64,000 nucleotides of DNA from Rhabdophis nuchalis (Eukaryota > Chordata > Lepidosauria > Squamata > Natricidae), in assembly GCA_039707465.1 (NCBI GenBank), contig CM077649.1, positions 14,403,501 through 14,467,500 on the forward strand, in the 5' to 3' direction. The first letter of the stretch is position 1. Every line of letters starts with the position of its first letter. Below, in pieces: positions 11,511 to 22,605 of this stretch. The position numbers and the translations under genes were made by a program. The notes under the pieces were generated by a model that searched no databases, was not told where the DNA came from, and saw only the letters and a list, made by a program, of their open reading frames with translations.

Positions 11511-12303
11511 TAAAATGAAAACAAAAATGAAATGTACAGGTACAGCATATGTGGTACCTTGCTCAATAGCAGTAACTGTGAAAGGGATCTTGGAGTCCTA
11601 GTGGACAACCATTTAAATATGAGCCAGCCGTGTGCAGCAGCTGCCAAAAAAGCCAACACAGTTCTAGGCTGCATCAACAGAGGGATAGAATCAAGATCAC
11701 GTGAAGTGTTAATACCACTTTATAAGGCCTTGGTTAGGGTTAGGGTTAGGGTTAGGGTTAGGGTTAGGGTTAGGGTTAGGGTGGAATACTGCATTCAGTT
11801 TTGGTCGCCACGATGTAGAAAAGATGTGGAGACTCTAGAAAGAGTGCAGAGAAGAGCAACAAAGATGATTAGGAGACTGGAGACTAAAACATATGAAGAA
11901 CAGTTGCAAGAACTGGGTATGTCTAGTTTAATGAAAAGAAGGACCAGGGGAGACATGATAGCAGTCTTCCAATATCTCAGGGGTTGCCACAAAGAAGAGG
12001 GAGTCAAACTATTCTCCAAAGCACCTGGGGGCAGAACAAGAAGCAATGGGTGGGAGCTAATCAAGGAGAGAAGCAACTTAGAACCGAGGAGAAATTTCCT
12101 GACAGTTAGAACAATTAATCAGTGGAACAGAAGTTGCCTCCAGAAGTTGTGAATGCCCTAACATTACAACTCTTCAAGATGATGTTGGATAGCCATTTGT
12201 CTGAAATGGTTTAGGGCTTCCTGCCTAGGCAGGGAGTTGAACTAGATGACCTCCAAGATCCCTTCCAACTCTGCTATTGTATTACATTGTATTGTATTAT
12301 ATT
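11511..12303 (+). pseudogene. CR1 LINE ORF2 C-terminal part and 3' end, with a telomeric-repeat insertion
   Basis: The 206-codon frame 11532-12152 is the C-terminal region of CR1 reverse transcriptase. Blocks [43 protein letters not shown] and [18 protein letters not shown] are characteristic. It is 5'-truncated, so it has no endonuclease and no YADD box, and cannot be autonomous. It ends in the CR1 tail ATGACCTCCAAGATCC...CTGCTATTGTATTACATTG. Eight TTAGGG units replace the normal PHL codons before EYCIQFW without breaking the frame. It was inserted into an older antisense CR1. Confidence 0.88.
11734..11781 (+). repeat. Interstitial telomeric repeat (TTAGGG)8
   Basis: Eight perfect TTAGGG units (48 bp) lie within the CR1 frame, flanked by CCTTGG and TGGAATACTGC. 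Other CR1 copies read GGTAAGGCCACACTTGG here (compare the antisense at about 43.94 kb). Confidence 0.99.
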
Positions 12304-12455
12304 GATCAGTTTCCATCCATTCCTTGTCTAGCCTTCGGGTGCTTTGGAAAATAGGTTGTCCATCTCCTCTCCGTGGCAGCCCCTCAAATATTGGAACACT
12401 GTTATCATGTCACCCTTATTCCTTCTCTTCACTAGACTAGCCATGCCTGGTTTCT
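12304..12455 (-). mobile_element. Older antisense CR1, continuation
   Basis: GATCAGTTTCCATCCATTCC...GGGTGCTTTGGAAAATAGG...ATATTGGAACACTGTTATCA is antisense CR1 and continues the piece at 11291-11510. Confidence 0.75.
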
Positions 12456-12705
12456 TTTTCAAATTCAAATTAATGTGGATGTAAAGTGCACTTTCCCATG
12501 CGAATAGGAGTTACAGCAAAACAGTGAAAATGTACATGTTCACAATTTCTATGGCCGTCTGCTCACTTTGCCTTTCTGCTTTGACTATGTGTTTTGCTAG
12601 GTGTGCTATGTGAACTCCATTATGGTTCAGCACAAAGCAGACCAATTTTGAGTTGTTGAACAAGCCGTGTTTAAGACAGGTGATGTGTTAACACAGTCAC
12701 TAAAG

Positions 12706-12933
12706 CAGTGGTGTCAAACTGTGGGTTGGATGCGTCACACGCTGGCCACAGCCACGCAGGGGTGGGTTTCAAATTTTTTTAGAACCTACTCTGTAGATGT
12801 GGCCTATTTTGTGGGCGTGGTTTGGCAGTCATGTGACAGGGTGGGAGTGGCCACCTTTTAAAATGTGATGAAACTCATTTAACAACGCTCTTGCTTAGCA
12901 ACCAAAATTTTGGACTCAATTGTGATGATAAAT

Positions 12934-12975
<42 letters not shown>

Positions 12976-13260
12976 TTCCTTCCTTCCTTCCTTCCTTCCT
13001 TCCTTCCTTCCTTCCTTCCTTTCCTTTCCTTTCCTTTCCTTCCCATTGGGTCACTGGCAGCGGCAGGCCAGACTTACTTCTGGGTCCGCCGGTGGAACCC
13101 CCTCTCAGCGGTTCTCTAAATTTCACCAACCGGCTCTCGCGAGTAGGTGCGAGCCTGCAGAAACCCACCACTGAGCCACGCCCAGTTTAGCGAAGGGGGG
13201 GGGGAGACGTCACAATAGGTCACATGATGCTGCTGTGACCACATGAGTTTGACAGCCCTG
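12706..13260 (+). mobile_element. Outer hAT element (CAGTGGTGTCAAACT family) hosting another hAT
   Basis: TIRs CAGTGGTGTCAAACT and GAGTTTGACAGCCCTG, with perfect 8-bp duplications CACTAAAG (12698-12705 and 13261-13268). A second hAT is nested in it at 12757-13173. Confidence 0.9.
12757..13173 (+). mobile_element. Nested hAT element, family E, with internal pyrimidine microsatellite
   Basis: Ends CAGGGGTGGGTTTC and AAACCCACCACTG. The flanks share AGCCACG. The core contains (TTTC)n(TTCC)n at about 12935-13040. Related copies lie inverted at 23365 and 54973. Confidence 0.85.
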
Positions 13261-13614
13261 CACTAAAGTGAACAAGGCATACCAGTTTAGCCAGCCTAAC
13301 ATCAAATGACTTCTACAATAGGCAGTTTACTTTCAAAGAGGGGTTATGTGGGAGGAATGAGAAGGAACTGTGCTGAACTTATTTTTTTCACTATCCTCTC
13401 AGGCAGTTTACAAAAGATTAAAATGCAATACTGTACAGATTAAATAGCAAATCAAAAGAAATATGATCCTTTGCTAATTCCTTAAAGGAAGTTGATAATG
13501 AAACAGTACTTTGAAGAGTTTGGTCTAATATTTGCAGTACAAAGCTGGACAAATGTATCGCTTTGTTTCTTTTTATCTTGCTTTTCACTGATAATTCTGT
13601 TTTGGATTATTTAA

Positions 13615-13749
13615 CAGGGGTCCCCAACCTTTGCAACTTTAAGTCTGAAGGACTTCAGCTCCCAGAATTCTCCAGCCAGCTTTGCTGGCTGGAGAATTCT
13701 GGGAGCTGAAGTCCTTCAGACTTAAAGTTGCAAAGGTTGGGGACCCCTG
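13615..13749 (+). mobile_element. hAT MITE family A without matching target duplications
   Basis: Near-perfect palindrome. The flanks TTATTTAA and GTCTAAGT do not match, and the right flank is LINE sequence, so the locus has probably recombined or lost DNA. Confidence 0.9.
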
Positions 13750-14895
13750 GTCTAAGTCCAAAATTTCAAGTCTGGTGGCATAAGGTATTCTTTTGCGAGC
13801 AGAGGAGTGGAGGACTCTTCCTGTGAAATATCTCTTGACTCGTTCAATTGTATTTATGTCTGATATGCAGTGCGGGTTCCAGATAAATGAGCTGTATTCA
13901 AGAATTGGTCTAGCAAAAGTTTTGTAGGCCCTAGTTTGCAGTTCAGAGAAGAAGCTACACAACATTAGGTTAACAACTCTTAATGCCTTTTTGGCAATGC
14001 TGTTACAATGAGCTATGGCGCTTAGATCATATGAGATGAGTACTCCAAGGTCCTTGACAGCGTGGGGGTCATCTAGGAGGTCATATCCGCTTAGCTTGTA
14101 TTTTGTGTTCTGGTTTTTTTCTGCCAATGTGTAAGACAGAGCATTTGTTGGTTAAGATTTGGAGTTGCCAATTTTTTGACCATTCTGACACATAGTCAAG
14201 GTCTTTTTGTAGGATAGCAGCATTGTTGGTGGTGTTGAATGGTTTTACATCATCAGCGAGAAGAACGCAGTTGCTTATAATATGACCGCAAAGGTCATTT
14301 ATGTAAAGTATAAAGAGCGTGGGTCCTAAAACGCTACCTTGGGGGACACCGCTGTTAACAGGTACAGGGTTTGATAGGGCATTTCCTATTTTGACTTTTT
14401 GATGCCTGTTTGATAGGAACGCATCTATCCACTTATGCAGGGAACCAGAGGTGGCATAAGATTTTAGTTTTAGAAGTAGTTTGTCGTGTACTACTGAATC
14501 TAAGGTTTTACAGAAGTCTATGTAAATTGTGTCTATTGTTTTACCCTGGTTGAGTTGTGAGATCCATATGTTTTTGCAGTGTGAGAGTTGTAGATTGCAG
14601 GACAGATTTTTTTCTGAAGCCAAACTGCTTGTTAAACAGTAGGTTGTTTGTCTCTAAGTAGAGGGTAATGGATTGGTTTATGATTGATTCCATGACTTTG
14701 CAGGTGAGGCAACGTAATGAGATTGGTCTGTAATTTTCAACTAGGCAGTGGCCACACTTTTTGAAGATAGGGATGACTGTGGCTAGTGACCATAAGTTAG
14801 GCAAGGAGCTGGTTTTGAAGGATATTTCATAGATTATGCTAAGAGGTTCTGCTGTGGTGGTTGAGAGCTTTTTTAAGAAGTAGGCACATAATCCA
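13750..14895 (-). pseudogene. Rex/CR1/Jockey-group LINE reverse transcriptase, frameshifted
   Basis: Two overlapping minus-strand frames (14804-14541 and 14623-14081) and a third reading to about 13750 together give RT blocks. These are VENYRPISL, IDFCKTLDSVVHDKL, NSGVPQGSVLGPTLFILYIN, a catalytic box read as LADD instead of YADD, then DLGVLISYDLS and RPILEYSSFIWNP. The frameshift and altered catalytic tyrosine mark a dead copy. It is 5'-truncated, and its 3' end meets a family A MITE. I cannot separate Rex1 from other CR1/Jockey lineages by eye. Confidence 0.82.
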
Positions 14896-15631
14896 ACATA
14901 ATTGTGCCTAAAATGCCTTTATGAGTCTCAGCACACGAAGCATTTTACAGAAAAGAAACAGTAAGTAAAATGGTTATCTTACTGGGAATTGTTGGAACAG
15001 GAACATGGAAAATAATGAGAGGAAGAGAGGACTTTATTGCAGAGGGATTTAGTTTACAACTGGACAGTTCATGACTTCTAGGGACATCATTTCAAAGATA
15101 CTTCCTCAGTGCCTTCGGCAGTAACAGAACTTCTAATAAACTGTCTTCAGTGGAAAAGTTGGGTTACAATCAGAGAAATATGTGCCTTGAAAATGGCACA
15201 TGTTGACCTTTTTAGTACAAACATCAGCACAGGAAATGTTTTGTGACATTTGCATTATGTCATAAACTCTTTTATGAATTTTTTTACATCATAAAAGTTT
15301 TATAAAACTTATTCATTCTTTATTTCACTTCTTTCTTTTTTTAATATTTGTAATTGTTATCTTGTAAAAAAAAAATCAATTACAATTATATATTTTTTAA
15401 AAATGAAAATGCTGAAAATCTTTGGTTCTCTAAAAGTAATTTGCATTTTGCATTAATTTATCCATATGCAACAGTGGGAGGATCACAGAAAAACCCTGGT
15501 AGTGATCAGCATTTGCAATGTTCATATTGATCAAATATGGTGCTTACTAGAACATGATGTTACATCCATGTACCCCAAGCACTAGCAGTTTTCCAGGAGT
15601 GTAAAAACTTTGCCAGGTTTTTGTTCCCCAT
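14896..15631. other. No recognised gene or repeat
   Basis: AT-rich, low-complexity in places (15290-15400). Nothing supportable. Confidence 0.4.
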
Positions 15632-15644
15632 AATCAGGTCCCTT

Positions 15645-16320
15645 TAGAGAGATACATGTGAAATTTGTTAGAAGGTCAACCAGAGAGGAAATCGTGAGGG
15701 CGCAGAGAGAGAACCCTTTAATTTACCAACAAAAAACGGTCACTATCTTGAAGCAGATTCCTAGAAAGATTCGAGAAGCAAGGAGGAAATTTTCCTTCTT
15801 GTCTAAAATTTTATTTGATCATGGGATTTGGTTCAAGTGGGTGACACCCGAAGGGATGCTGGTGTTCTGGGAAGGAGGAAGAGTGAGGATTAAAACAGTT
15901 GCTGAGGCGGAAGCCTTTCTTAAAAAATATTCCTCTGCCCTGGGGGAAGATCCAGGGGGGACGGAGGGGGCCACGGCCCCGCCCGCTCGGGGCCAGGGAG
16001 GAGAAAAAGAAGATACAATAGCCAAGAGACTTAGATCGAAAAAATAACTTTGCCTTGATTTTTTTGAACAATTTTGCATAATATCTGTATCTGGATTTTT
16101 TGTAAATGTCTGTCAGCATGGAATTGAGAATTTAGGTATATGTACTTGCTTTTACCTTGTAGTGTTATGAAAAATGCTTTTTTTTGGTTATTTTTTTATT
16201 GTGTATTTTGAGGTCTCGGAAGGGCCGACGACTCTGACGTGAATGCTCTCAAAATTTCTTTGTATCCCTTACCCTACCCTATAAAAAAATGTAAAACCAA
16301 TAAAACTTTTTCAATATAAG
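15645..16320 (+). mobile_element. HAL1-like (ORF1-only L1) element, copy 1, 5'-truncated
   Basis: Frame 15658-16047 is the C-terminal two-thirds of an L1-type ORF1p (Transposase_22): FVRRSTREEIVRAQRE, ILKQIPRKIREARRKFSF, GIWFKWVTPEGMLVFWEGG, and a basic KRLRSKK end. ORF1p is an RNA-binding chaperone of L1 ribonucleoproteins. After the stop only 273 bp remain to the 3' end, which has an AATAAA signal. There is no ORF2. Target duplications AATCAGGTCCCTT (15632-15644 and 16321-16333) frame the insertion. Confidence 0.88.
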
Positions 16321-16687
16321 AATCAGGTCCCTTGTTGTCTTATGATGTTTGCTAAAAGGTGATTAATTTATGGGCTGAATGTAAATTTACATTAATTTAT
16401 ACACTGAGTATACATTTAAATTCAGGTACTGGCTGAGTATGGAGTGAGATTCAGAACATTAGCATTTCAAAAAAAATGTTTGTTCAGCCATTACATTCTA
16501 AAGATGTTTTCAGAACTCCAATATAACATTGTCTGCCGCACCCCCCAGAAGCAGAATTCAAATAGCTTACTTTTTTCTTTCTTTGCATTGAGAAATTTTA
16601 TTTATTAAGCAAAGTATAATTAATCACTGTGTAGACTACTGAAAGATAAGAAGCCTCTAAACAAAAAGCTCTAGTCTATGTAGTATA

Positions 16688-17130
16688 CGTCCCTTCAACC
16701 GCTCCGCTCCCATAGAGAGGGTCTTCTCCGGGTGCCTTCGGCCGGGCAATGCCGATTGGTGACGCCCAGGGGAAGGGCCTTCTCTGTGGCGGGCCCTACC
16801 CTCTGGAACAACCTACCTCCCGATCTCCGCACCACCTCGGACCTCCGCCTTTTCCGCCAGCGTTTAAAAACGCACCTGTTTCAGCAAGCCGGCTTAGGGT
16901 AAATCCACCCGATAAATGATTGAGGGTTAGTTGCACAAATTTTTAATCAGAGGGTTTTTAAACAACATTTTTAGCGTAGGAGTATTAAGTTTAATAGGGT
17001 TTTAGGATGTCTGATATTTTGTATTGTACGTTGTGTTTTTAAATACCTGTGCGCCGCCCTGGGTCCCATCGGAGATAGGTGCGGGATATAAATCTAATAA
17101 AATCTAAAATCTAAATCTAAAATCTAAATC
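16688..17130 (+). mobile_element. L2-type LINE, 3' end (sense)
   Basis: Decayed ORF2 C-terminus (TCCCATAGAGAGGGTCTTCT, GGGAAGGGCCTTCTCTGTGG, CTCTGGAACAACCTACCTCC) runs into the 3' signature GCGCCGCCCTGGGTCCC and an ATCTAAA repeat tail. Confidence 0.88.
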
Positions 17131-17397
17131 TAGTAATAACCTTTAAAGTATCAGGTAAGAATCATATAACAGCTACAACTCACAGTATTAATGGATTTTA
17201 AATGGACTGAATGTCATAAAAGCCGTACAATCATTAAAAAAACCTGTAATTTTAGATTATATAAAGCAAAACTTTCAGTTATTCTATTAATAAGTTCCTT
17301 AGTACAGGGTGAAATCCTATTCATTCATCTTCCTATGTTTTTCATCTGATTCACAGGAGAAGCCGCTGATATCCATTTCATAAAGTCAGTAAGGTAA

Positions 17398-17640
17398 AGG
17401 TTTCCCCTGTCCAATTGATTCTGACTCTAAGGGGCGGTGCCCATCTTTGTTTCCAACATTTTCCAAAGTCATTTCCATAGTCATGTGACCAGCATGACTA
17501 TAAGCCAAGGTGTACGGAATGTTGTTACCGCCCCATTGACATGATGCCTATTTATCTACTCGCATTGGTAAGCTTTTGAATCGTTAGGTTTTACTGAGTA
17601 GGAAGGGTCCACTTATAGCCTCATGAAGAAGGACAGAATT
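17398..17640 (+). repeat. Ancient dispersed repeat, class uncertain
   Basis: Contains AAGGTAAAGGTTTCCCCTGT, GACTCTAAGGGGCGGTGCCC and CATGTGACCAGCATGACTA. I recognise this as an old interspersed repeat of reptile genomes, but I cannot assign its class. Confidence 0.4.
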
Positions 17641-18150
17641 GGAGGTAACAGAGTTTTGGTCCTCTGGCTTCTTCCACTGGCAGGGTAGTTGAAGCACACA
17701 CACACACAAAATAGAGTGGTGGTGATGGTGAAGATTAAAAATCCCTCTAAAAAAGAATATCATGGTGTCTGGGTAGAATCACCCATTTTCTTCAACAAAG
17801 CAGTCAATGTATTTGTATAATTTGTTATAATCTCTTTGAAGGATCTTCATTTAATCACTGATCTTGTAAAAATTCTTAAAAGAGTGCCTAGAATTTCAGA
17901 ATGTAACCTAGCTTCCCTAATTTAACCCACTTTGTAATTTCTTGAGCTGATGAAGATGTCTAGAAAGCTTTGTTTTGATTCCAGTATGTGCATAATTGTT
18001 TTCTGCTCTGCCTGTAGATATTGAATCTTAATATTTAACATAATCAAATATCCTATAATTATGTATAGAATACAGGTTCTAGCATGCTGATATTAAAGCC
18101 ACTAAATTGGGGATCCCGGTTCTTCAATTCTTTAATTCAGTTTTTGGTGA
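17641..18150 (-). other. Probable KCNE2 3' flank / 3'UTR
   Basis: Sequence directly downstream of the KCNE2 stop. It is unique, with no repeat signature. An ATTAAA lies about 20 bp after the stop, but the transcript end cannot be fixed from sequence alone. Confidence 0.35.
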
Positions 18151-18519
18151 TTATGGACTACATTTGCCCTTTGCTCCACAATTTTCATGGACAATGGATT
18201 TAAGATCATCTTGGAAAAGGATCTGGTTTTTTAGCTTTTCGCTCCAGTCATCCACAATGTACTGATGATAAGGGTCATTGGAATGCTCTTGCCTCTTTGA
18301 TTTCACTGTGCTTATTAAAATTGCCACAATAATAAAAGAGAAGATTCCAATCATTACCATAAGGTACAAAATTACATAATCTAAATTTTCAGCATCAACT
18401 CGTTCTTGCAAAGCATTCTGTTCCACTGAGGTATTTCTACGCCAATTGTTCATATAGTCAATGAAAATCTTCTTGAAAGTTTCTTCCAGAGAATGGGTGA
18501 AGTTTTGCAAAGCAGCCAT
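18151..18519 (-). CDS. KCNE2: Potassium voltage-gated channel subfamily E member 2 (MiRP1), complete single-exon coding region
   Basis: The 122-codon frame is a close full-length match to vertebrate KCNE2 (human 123 aa). KCNE2 is a single-pass beta subunit that associates with KCNQ1, HERG and other Kv alpha subunits in the plasma membrane and alters their gating. In the sequence, the extracellular N-terminus carries two N-glycosylation sequons (N6-F-T and N29-T-S). One hydrophobic membrane segment spans about residues 48-71 and contains [14 protein letters not shown]. It is followed by the conserved juxtamembrane [20 protein letters not shown] block and a short cytoplasmic tail. The start was chosen because it aligns with the human start. 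A splice acceptor (TTTTTCAG) lies 16 bp upstream, so the exon begins at 18535, as expected for a gene with an untranslated first exon. That 5' exon was not located. Gene order with SMIM11 supports orthology. No frameshift or missing residue is seen. Confidence 0.97.
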   Translation of the reverse strand: MAALQNFTHSLEETFKKIFIDYMNNWRRNTSVEQNALQERVDAENLDYVILYLMVMIGIFSFIIVAILISTVKSKRQEHSNDPYHQYIVDDWSEKLKNQILFQDDLKSIVHENCGAKGKCSP

Positions 18520-18537
18520 ATTTCAGTTAACTAACCT
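18520..18537 (-). other. KCNE2: Splice acceptor and short 5'UTR of the KCNE2 coding exon
   Basis: On the minus strand, a pyrimidine-rich stretch ending TTTTTCAG (AG at 18537-18536) precedes GTTAGTTAACTGAAAT and then the ATG. This implies an upstream non-coding exon at a higher coordinate, which I could not identify. Confidence 0.7.
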
Positions 18538-18627
18538 GAAAAATAAAAATGTGTGTCGATCATCTATATATAGTAGAATTCATAAGAATTCATAATTATA
18601 TTCAGAGAGGAATATATGGCATTTGTC

Positions 18628-18712
18628 TATATATGGCATTTGCCGCCCTGGGTCCTCTGTGGAGAAGGGCGGGATATAAATTTAAATAAAATAAAATAAA
18701 TAAATAAATATA
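18628..18712 (+). mobile_element. L2-type LINE 3' tail
   Basis: GCCGCCCTGGGTCCTCTGTG, GAAGGGCGGGATATAAATTT, and an AAATAAAT tail, 90 bp upstream of the KCNE2 coding exon (within its intron). Confidence 0.8.
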
Positions 18713-19654
18713 AAACATCTTTGTCCATGCTTATTGGAAATTTTTGGAAATATAGTCCCGGCACAGCAGGTTGAACAAAGCTAGAAAATAGAGAAGAACC
18801 TGTATATGCAGCTACATTTATATAAATAGATAAAATGGACATGCTTGCATTTTAAATTCAGAATATCATGGATCAACCATCATTAGAAATTAATTTTTGA
18901 TTGTACTCAAAAAACAGGCTTTTTAGAGACCAGCCATGACTCAGTGCAGGCTGGAAAACAAGCAGAGAGTACCTGGCTTGGTATAAAAATGACCTTGAAG
19001 TTAATTTATTATATTTGCAAAGCTTTATTGCAGTGCCAACTTTAACATTGTTGCAAACATTTTAACCAAATAAAGTTTAACATTTGTAGAATTTTTTTTA
19101 AAAAGACTTTGAAATTTTATAGGCTTCAAGGGATTATTTTTTCAAGGCTGTAACAATATATTTTTCCAGCATAAACAAGGTTATAGGGTTTTTTAACAAT
19201 CAAAAACCATTATTGCTAGAGTGTTTAATGTATGCTACTGTTATGTAAGAATAACTCTTCTATTTGTCAAGGGTTACCAAGAAAATGTGTTCTTCATAAA
19301 ACCTAGATATTCTGTAATTGAGTTATACCAATACATTTTAACTTAGAATTTTACTTTAGTAAAATAATCTATTGATGCTCAACTTCTCCAGCCCATTGCG
19401 GGAGAAGTGGCACCTAACTAGAATATCTGACTGGGCACTTTAAAATGTCATAAGAGTGCTTTGAGTCACAAAATTATCAATTTTACATGTAAGAAGACAA
19501 ATAACTCCAAACTTTTCTTTAAAAACAAACTCTCATAGCCTTGATCACAATGTAGAATATCTGATAAGGTTACCTGGTTTTGTCATATTCGTTTAAATAA
19601 AAAAAGTACACACAGTCTGTGAGCACACTGGGAGATTTTCTGATCTCTGAAATA
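18713..19654. other. No recognised gene or repeat (KCNE2 upstream/intron)
   Basis: Unique AT-rich sequence. The untranslated KCNE2 exon could lie here or further away. Confidence 0.4.
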
Positions 19655-19662
19655 CTTTATAG

Positions 19663-20112
19663 CAGGGGTCCCCAACCCCCGGGCCGCAGACCGGTGCCAG
19701 TCCGTGGCTTGATAGTAACTGGGCCGGAGTGAGTGGCGGAGAGAGTAGCTCAATTCTTAGGAAAGTGTAGCAAACGCTCCGCTATCCTGGCGGCTGGCCG
19801 GGGCGCTCCCCGGGGGCAGGACGGGGGCAACGGCCTGCATTGGGGGGGGGGTTGGGGCACCACCCGGCCCTGCATGAGGGGGAAGGGGCTGCCAGGCCCT
19901 CCTGCCCGGGACGCAGCCTGTCCTTCCCTTCACCAGCTGAGGATCCTTCGCCCGGGACCCCTGGCAGCTTTTCCACCCGGTTTACATGTGACCGCCGAAC
20001 GCGCGCGCAGCCCACGTGACTCGACTCACCCTCTGGAGGCTCCCACCGGTCGGCGGATTTTTTTTTTTTACATGAAACCGGTCCTTGGTGCCAAAAAGGT
20101 TGGGGACCCTTG
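19663..20112 (+). mobile_element. hAT element, family C (CAGGGGTCCCCAACCCCCGG)
   Basis: GC-rich non-autonomous element. The left end includes GGGCCGCAGACCGG, and the right end ACCGGTCCTTGGTGCCAAAA...GGGGACCCTTG. Duplications CTTTATAG are perfect (19655-19662 and 20113-20120). The 136-codon plus frame inside is GC-driven noise. Confidence 0.92.
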
Positions 20113-20120
20113 CTTTATAG

Positions 20121-21351
20121 GACCTTGTCTGTACCAGCTATAATGTAAATGTACTGAAGGCGTTACCTTGCTTTACCCATTGGTACCTTTTGGAAATAGT
20201 GTAACTAGTTTTTGTACCAGCCACATCTATGCAAAACCATTCTCTGAGAATGGAAAGTGTAATAAAATAATTCACTCTGGTTGTCTATATAGTATATGGC
20301 ATATTCTGCTGGCAATTTTATACGGGTCATAGACTGTCACTTAATCCTTGGCATAGCTGAGTTATTCTATCTACCCAATTAAAAAGCAAAGAGAAGCTTA
20401 CTGATCGTTTGTACGTCCTGCAGTTTGCCCTTGAAAATGTTGTCTAATCTAATTATAATTTAAAAGCCTTAAAAGCTCTTATTGAATATCTTGTTCCCTT
20501 CCTCAACCTTCATTTCACTTTGCCATTTATATTTCAGCTGTTGGACCTTATTTTGTCTCTGCTATTAAAAAGTTGAATGCCAGTAACACATTTCATATAT
20601 TGGGCTAAAGTGACATGTAGTCTCATTCAAATGGAAATCAGTGGAGCTGAAGATCATACTGAATAAATTTTCAGTTGAAATATATGAATGAGATTGCCTT
20701 AAGTATGAAGGAATTAGAAACTAACTCATCACATTCTTTGCTTAAGCATTTTACATATTCTGATTTCATATCTCAAAGCTTTACTCCGTTTTTTATCTAG
20801 CCTGACTCGGTATATTATTTTTCTTGCTTAATTTCAAATTAAAGTTAACAAATTTAAGGAAAATTAGTTATTGCTATAAAAGACTTACCTCTTCTAGATT
20901 TCTGTATAAAAAGATATTAGTAGCAAAGAACATGTACTTATTAATATTGTTGTGATACTCTTTAGGAGAACAGGGAAACCATCAACCGGAAGAATCCATC
21001 TTGTTCTCTGAATAATTGCTTCATTGTAATCTGTCTTTAAAGTAGATGTATTTGTACTTTTAATCTCCCTTGGAAGTTAAATATTGGCTTACTCAACAAG
21101 TAACCTTGATGCTTGGCAAGGTACATAAAATACTTTTGGGGCTGTAAATTATCAGAATATAAAAATTTAAAGTTACAGTCATGTTTTTATACTCAGCAGG
21201 TTTGTAGTAGACAATATCTCTATTGAAGTTGTAATAGCGTGGCTTATAATTGAGATTGTAACTTTCAGTGGGAAGGGAGTAACTTTAAAAATAAAACAGA
21301 ATGGTGGTCACATTAATAATCTTTTTCTTTAAAAGAAGTAATTTATTTTTA
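20121..21351. other. No recognised gene or repeat
   Basis: Unique AT-rich sequence upstream of KCNE2. No ORF resembles a protein family. Confidence 0.4.
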
Positions 21352-21359
21352 CACTAAAC

Positions 21360-21479
21360 CAGGGGTCCCCAACCTTTGCAACTTTAAGTCTGAAGGAGTT
21401 CAACTCCCAGAATTCTCCAGCCAGAATTCTGGGAGCTGAAGTCCTTCAGACTTAAAGTTGTAAAGGTTGGGGACCCCTG
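21360..21479 (+). mobile_element. hAT MITE family A
   Basis: Palindrome lacking the central CCAGC/GCTGG block. Duplications CACTAAAC and CACTAAAG match at 7 of 8. Confidence 0.93.
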
Positions 21480-21852
21480 CACTAAAGCTCTGTTTCCCCA
21501 ACCCACTGTTTTTAGACAAAGATGTGAACTCCCATGACTTCATCCAGTAGAGTTATTGAGTAGGGTACATACTTTTAAAAACATGAAATTTTCTGGATAG
21601 GACATGCCCATCAAATTCCAACTGGTTTCAAGCAGCTACAAAACTTTAGATCGGTTGGGAAACTTCCGTGGTGGCAATTGCCTGGTACTGATTTACTTTT
21701 TACTTTTTCAAGTGGGATTTATTCAATAGAGTGGGGAAAACAAAATGGGGGTTTGTCAAGGGTTCTCCATTCAAAAGCGTTTTGCCTTTTCTCTACATTT
21801 TCTCTACAAGAAAATTACAGAAGATGAAGTGGGGGAGTGCAAATCTCTAGAG

Positions 21853-21993
21853 CAGAGGTTCCCCAAACTTGGCAACTTGAAGACTTGTGGACTTCAACTC
21901 CCAGAATTCTTCAGCCAGCAGAGCTATGCTGGCTGGAGAATTCTGGGAGTTGAAGTCCACAAGTCTTCAAGTTGCCAAGTTTGAGAACCCCTG
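21853..21993 (+). mobile_element. hAT MITE, diverged family B
   Basis: Same architecture as family A but with arms CTTGGCAACTTGAAGACTTG. Duplications CTCTAGAG and CTCTAGAC match at 7 of 8. Confidence 0.9.
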
Positions 21994-22023
21994 CTCTAGA
22001 CCTCTCATAAGAGTAAGTGAATA

Positions 22024-22605
22024 GAGGTAATCCTCGGCTTACAACAATACATTTAGTGACGACTTAAAATTACAACGGTCTGGGAAAAGTGTTTCGTGAC
22101 TAATTTTCACACTCATGACCATTGCAGCATTCCTGTGGTCACATGATCAAACTTCGGATGCTTGGCAAGGGACTCATATTTATGACCATTGCAGTACTTT
22201 GACATCATGTGATCTACCTTTTGCGACCTGACAAGCAATGTCAATGGGTGAACCAGATTCACTGTGTTGCTATCATAACAACCCCAGTAGTTCCCTTAAG
22301 AACTGTGGCAAGGAAGTCGTAAAATGGGGCAAAGCTCACTTAACAGATGTTTACTTAGCAACAGAAATTTTGGGCTCAATTGTGGTTGTAAGTCAAGGAC
22401 TGCCTATACAGAAGGTTGATTGCACAGTCTTAGAAAAGGTTCCATAGGTGTGAATGGAAATCTTTTTATACTCCGTCATGAGCTCAGTTCCAGCTGACTA
22501 AAGAAAGGATGGGTATATCGGTAGTTTTTAAGTGTGAAAAACAGTCACTTTTTCAGTAACTTCGAATGGTCACTAAAAGAACTGTTGTAAGTCGAGGACT
22601 ACCTG
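22024..22605 (+). mobile_element. TA-flanked DNA transposon, family D (Tc1/mariner-like)
   Basis: Inverted ends GAGGTAATCCTCGGCTTACA and GTAAGTCGAGGACTACCTG are flanked by TA dinucleotides. The roughly 580-bp body has no transposase. Related pieces lie at 28634, 36258-37315, 44378 and 45813-46532. Confidence 0.72.

Noticed and set aside
11180..11677. 165-codon minus-strand frame, with relatives at 41935-42576 and 51510-52136
   Set aside because: It reads through the MITE and the antisense of CR1; the repeated FATLSLKDF and VPPILYLCISFLF stretches are transposon sequence.
19733..20143. 136-codon GC-rich plus-strand frame as a novel gene
   Set aside because: It lies wholly within a family C hAT element bounded by CTTTATAG duplications, and similar frames appear in the other family C copies only because of base composition.
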